DNA of 64,000 nucleotides from Septoria linicola (Eukaryota > Ascomycota > Dothideomycetes > Mycosphaerellales > Mycosphaerellaceae), in the NCBI GenBank assembly GCA_024114885.1, contig CP099419.1:1364001-1428000 (forward strand), read 5' to 3'. Shown here piece after piece: positions 62,126 through 64,000 of this stretch (position 1 is the first letter of the stretch; each line of letters opens with the position of its first letter). A model generated the notes under the pieces. The model ran no database searches, was not told where the DNA came from, and worked only from the letters and a program-made list of their open reading frames with translations. The translations under genes were made by a program, and so were the position numbers.

Positions 62126-62553
62126 GGAAGATCGCGTGTGCATTGAAGGTCTTCAGTGTGCGAAATAGTACAGGACGACGGAACGAAATCTTCCAGGTTG
62201 TGTTCCGAACTCTTCTGGCCACTACTTTGTACCTGTCTGATGACTCTATCTGACGACAGACCCTGTCCTGACAGCACCAAGTGCTCTTGCTGTGTGCACG
62301 TTTCTGGATGCGTCAATCTACCAGGCGCGAGCCCTTTCGAGCAAAGCCCCTGATCCTCCGTCCTAGATGCTGGTACCCACAGCCTTCCATCGATTGGAAT
62401 ATCATGCCTCCAGTATGCAAAGGCAGTAACTACAGTCTTGCTCTGTGGGGCACATGCATGTCCTGATATGCTTCTCCTTCTTCCGGCTCTTCTACCATAT
62501 TACCCGATATAGAGTCAGCCGGGCTCAAGCTCTAGTACAGAGTCGTCACTCAG
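62126..62553. other. Convergent intergenic region (428 bp)
   Basis: 3' ends of the Ubl-like gene (plus) and the RING gene (minus). No feature was recognised. Confidence 0.4.
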
Positions 62554-63399
62554 CTATTCTCCCATGTCCAGAAAGGCCAGCAGGTTGAGCTCTCCAACAG
62601 CGTCACTCATCTCACTAAACCCAAAAGCGAACACGTGGGCATTCATAAAGAACAGGAGCACCGCGAACATGGTCCTGGCCATCTGGTAGAAGTCGATGTC
62701 GTATTCGTGCTCTGGAGGAGACATGTTCCACAGCTTTCTGCGCACTAATTCGAGCAGCGGTGGCAACGAGTCTTCCAACTCGCAGGCAATTGCAGATACA
62801 TAAATTGCCTCGTAGTCGATGATCCGAAGAGACTGCCGGTAAAGCGCAACAGAGCATGGCCATGTCACTAAGTCGCGAACGACGACCGCAAGCAATTCAG
62901 GGAACATGAATCGATGCCACAAGAGAAGGGGGAGGCTGAGGACCCCCATGATCATGGCGATCTTGGCGAGTGCTTCCGTTCGATCGAGGATCCAGCCTGC
63001 CCAGCACTGCGACGGTAAGTACAGTTCTCGTCTGCAGCAAGGACACATGTTAGACTCCTCGAGGACTTGTATGGCACATCCTCTGCAGAAAATATGCTTG
63101 CAGGGTAGCGCTACTGGATCGGTGAACTCGGTTTCATAGCAGAAGGGGCACCGGTCATCTTCTGTGAGAGGCTCTTCTGGGACCGTCAAGGAAACAATAA
63201 GCTCCTCAGGAGTGGGCATGTGTGTGGGCCTGACGGGTACGAAGAAGTGCATGAGGCATACTAGGATCAACCATGTGACTCCATGAGCAGGTGCTCGACA
63301 TGCGATCAATCCGACCGCGAAGAGCTGGGCTGGGAATGATGATCCGAGCTTGGTGATCGTTCTGACCAAGGGCACTGTCATTCTGCTCAAAGAAGGCAT
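62554..63399 (-). CDS. Membrane-embedded RING-finger E3 ubiquitin ligase, 281 aa
   Basis: Single exon, ATG at 63399. A membrane segment at about 26-55 (AQLFAVGLIACRAPAHGVTW...) precedes a C3HC4 RING: C84, C87, C100, H102, C105, C108, C119, C122 (CPFC, LPCKHIFCRGC, CPCC). All eight ligands are in place. After it come further hydrophobic segments at about 143-165 (LAKIAMIMGVLSLPLLLWHR) and 238-258 (MARTMFAVLLFFMNAHVFAF). This is the layout of small fungal RING proteins of the ER or endomembranes. The substrate is unknown. An alternative start six codons downstream (MTVPLVRT) is possible. Confidence 0.85.
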   Translation of the reverse strand: MPSLSRMTVPLVRTITKLGSSFPAQLFAVGLIACRAPAHGVTWLILVCLMHFFVPVRPTHMPTPEELIVSLTVPEEPLTEDDRCPFCYETEFTDPVALPCKHIFCRGCAIQVLEESNMCPCCRRELYLPSQCWAGWILDRTEALAKIAMIMGVLSLPLLLWHRFMFPELLAVVVRDLVTWPCSVALYRQSLRIIDYEAIYVSAIACELEDSLPPLLELVRRKLWNMSPPEHEYDIDFYQMARTMFAVLLFFMNAHVFAFGFSEMSDAVGELNLLAFLDMGE

Positions 63400-64000
63400 C
63401 CCAACGGCCGTGGTGTGTGGAATCTTCGGTGATTTGGCAAGGCTTGTAGCACTGTATCTGAGTGTAGCGCTGTCTAGTGAGAGTGATCGATTTTCTCTCA
63501 GCTGTGTGATGTATGGGTGTCAATAAGATAAGGAAATGATTGGAAGATCAGCTCGAACGTAGTAGATATAGTCCTTGTGGCATGCTTGCGAACTAAAAAG
63601 TTGAGGACATTGAGTTCTGGCTCTTTCCACTCGAAGATGACGAGGGAATACCGACGATACGGGCAGCAGATGCTACCCAAAGATACATTGCCGGGTTGAG
63701 GGAGCCTGTCGACGATGATCAGAGCACATGAGTGATGATCATCTGGTGATGAGTCTGTAAAGGGGTGGATGGCTTAGCATCTTGTTCAAAAAATCTGTAG
63801 ACGTGCTGGCAAATCGTTGCTAAGCAATGTATGATCTGGTCAGCTTCTCCTTCCATCACTATACAGTACCATTTCAATGCTTGCCATGCACCATGCCAGG
63901 GATATAGGATCACAGTCCCGGACATTTCCAGCGTACTGCTAGACCTTAAAAGGACCGCCGTGCTCGCATCTCCTGCACGGCTGCCTCCAGTAGCAGCAGA
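63400..64000. other. Right-edge intergenic region (601 bp)
   Basis: Promoter side of the RING gene, running to the window end. Only short frames are present. A gene may begin beyond the right edge, but nothing in view proves it. Confidence 0.4.

Noticed and set aside
1..64000. CRISPR arrays, bacterial operons or phage-type modules
   Set aside because: No regularly spaced repeats or gene strings of that kind. Spliced introns and the gene content are fungal.

Overview
The window is nuclear DNA of a filamentous ascomycete, most likely a dothideomycete of the Mycosphaerellales/Capnodiales type. I infer this from the gene set: GID5/VID28, Cut12-type spindle pole protein, RVB2, NOP58, LEU2 and an ARP10-like protein, mixed with fungus-restricted families. 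Introns are short (about 48-90 bp) with GT..AG ends and CTGAC/CTAAC-like branch sites. Genes sit on both strands without operons, and one DNA-transposon relic carries C-to-T changes of the RIP type. The species cannot be named from sequence alone. I placed exon borders by hand from splice signals and reading frame. No similarity search was run, so family calls rest on recognised motifs.

Layout. 1-8.9 kb: a partial NTF2-like gene, an unknown 375-aa gene, a membrane-anchored 'pathway-specific nitrogen regulator'-type protein, and an Asn/Ser-rich prion-like protein with a 57-bp tandem repeat. 8.9-12.4 kb: a fungal SLATT two-TM protein and a BTB/coiled-coil protein. 12.6-17.5 kb: divergent GID5 and RVB2. 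17.7-22.0 kb: a TupA-like (tungstate-binding-protein-like) protein without a signal peptide, a small F-box-like protein, and a Cut12-type protein. 22.4-26 kb: a small secreted protein, a 520-bp pogo-type MITE with a degraded transposase start, and an allantoate-permease-type MFS transporter. 26.8-30.2 kb: an SRA-YDG modified-DNA reader divergent from LEU2. 31-39.3 kb: an unknown 450-aa protein, an FCP1/NIF-type phosphatase-like protein, a mitochondrial-type SPATA20/YyaL protein and a secreted CAP protein. 39.3-47.4 kb is gene-poor and holds one large membrane protein. 47.4-55.3 kb: a predicted pseudokinase, a P450, a second NTF2-like protein, an Old Yellow Enzyme variant and a secreted subtilase. 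57.3-63.4 kb: ARP10-like, NOP58, a possible ubiquitin-like small protein and a RING membrane E3.

Genes working together. Housekeeping genes cover protein turnover (GID5), chromatin and snoRNP assembly (RVB2 and NOP58, which act in the same box C/D pathway though 42 kb apart here), leucine synthesis and dynein/spindle functions. The P450, NTF2-like and OYE genes lie side by side and could form a small tailoring set, but no backbone synthase is present. The SLATT protein, the SRA protein and the RIP-marked transposon bear on genome defence or self/non-self biology, but nothing here shows that they act as one system. No tRNA, rRNA or CRISPR array was found.
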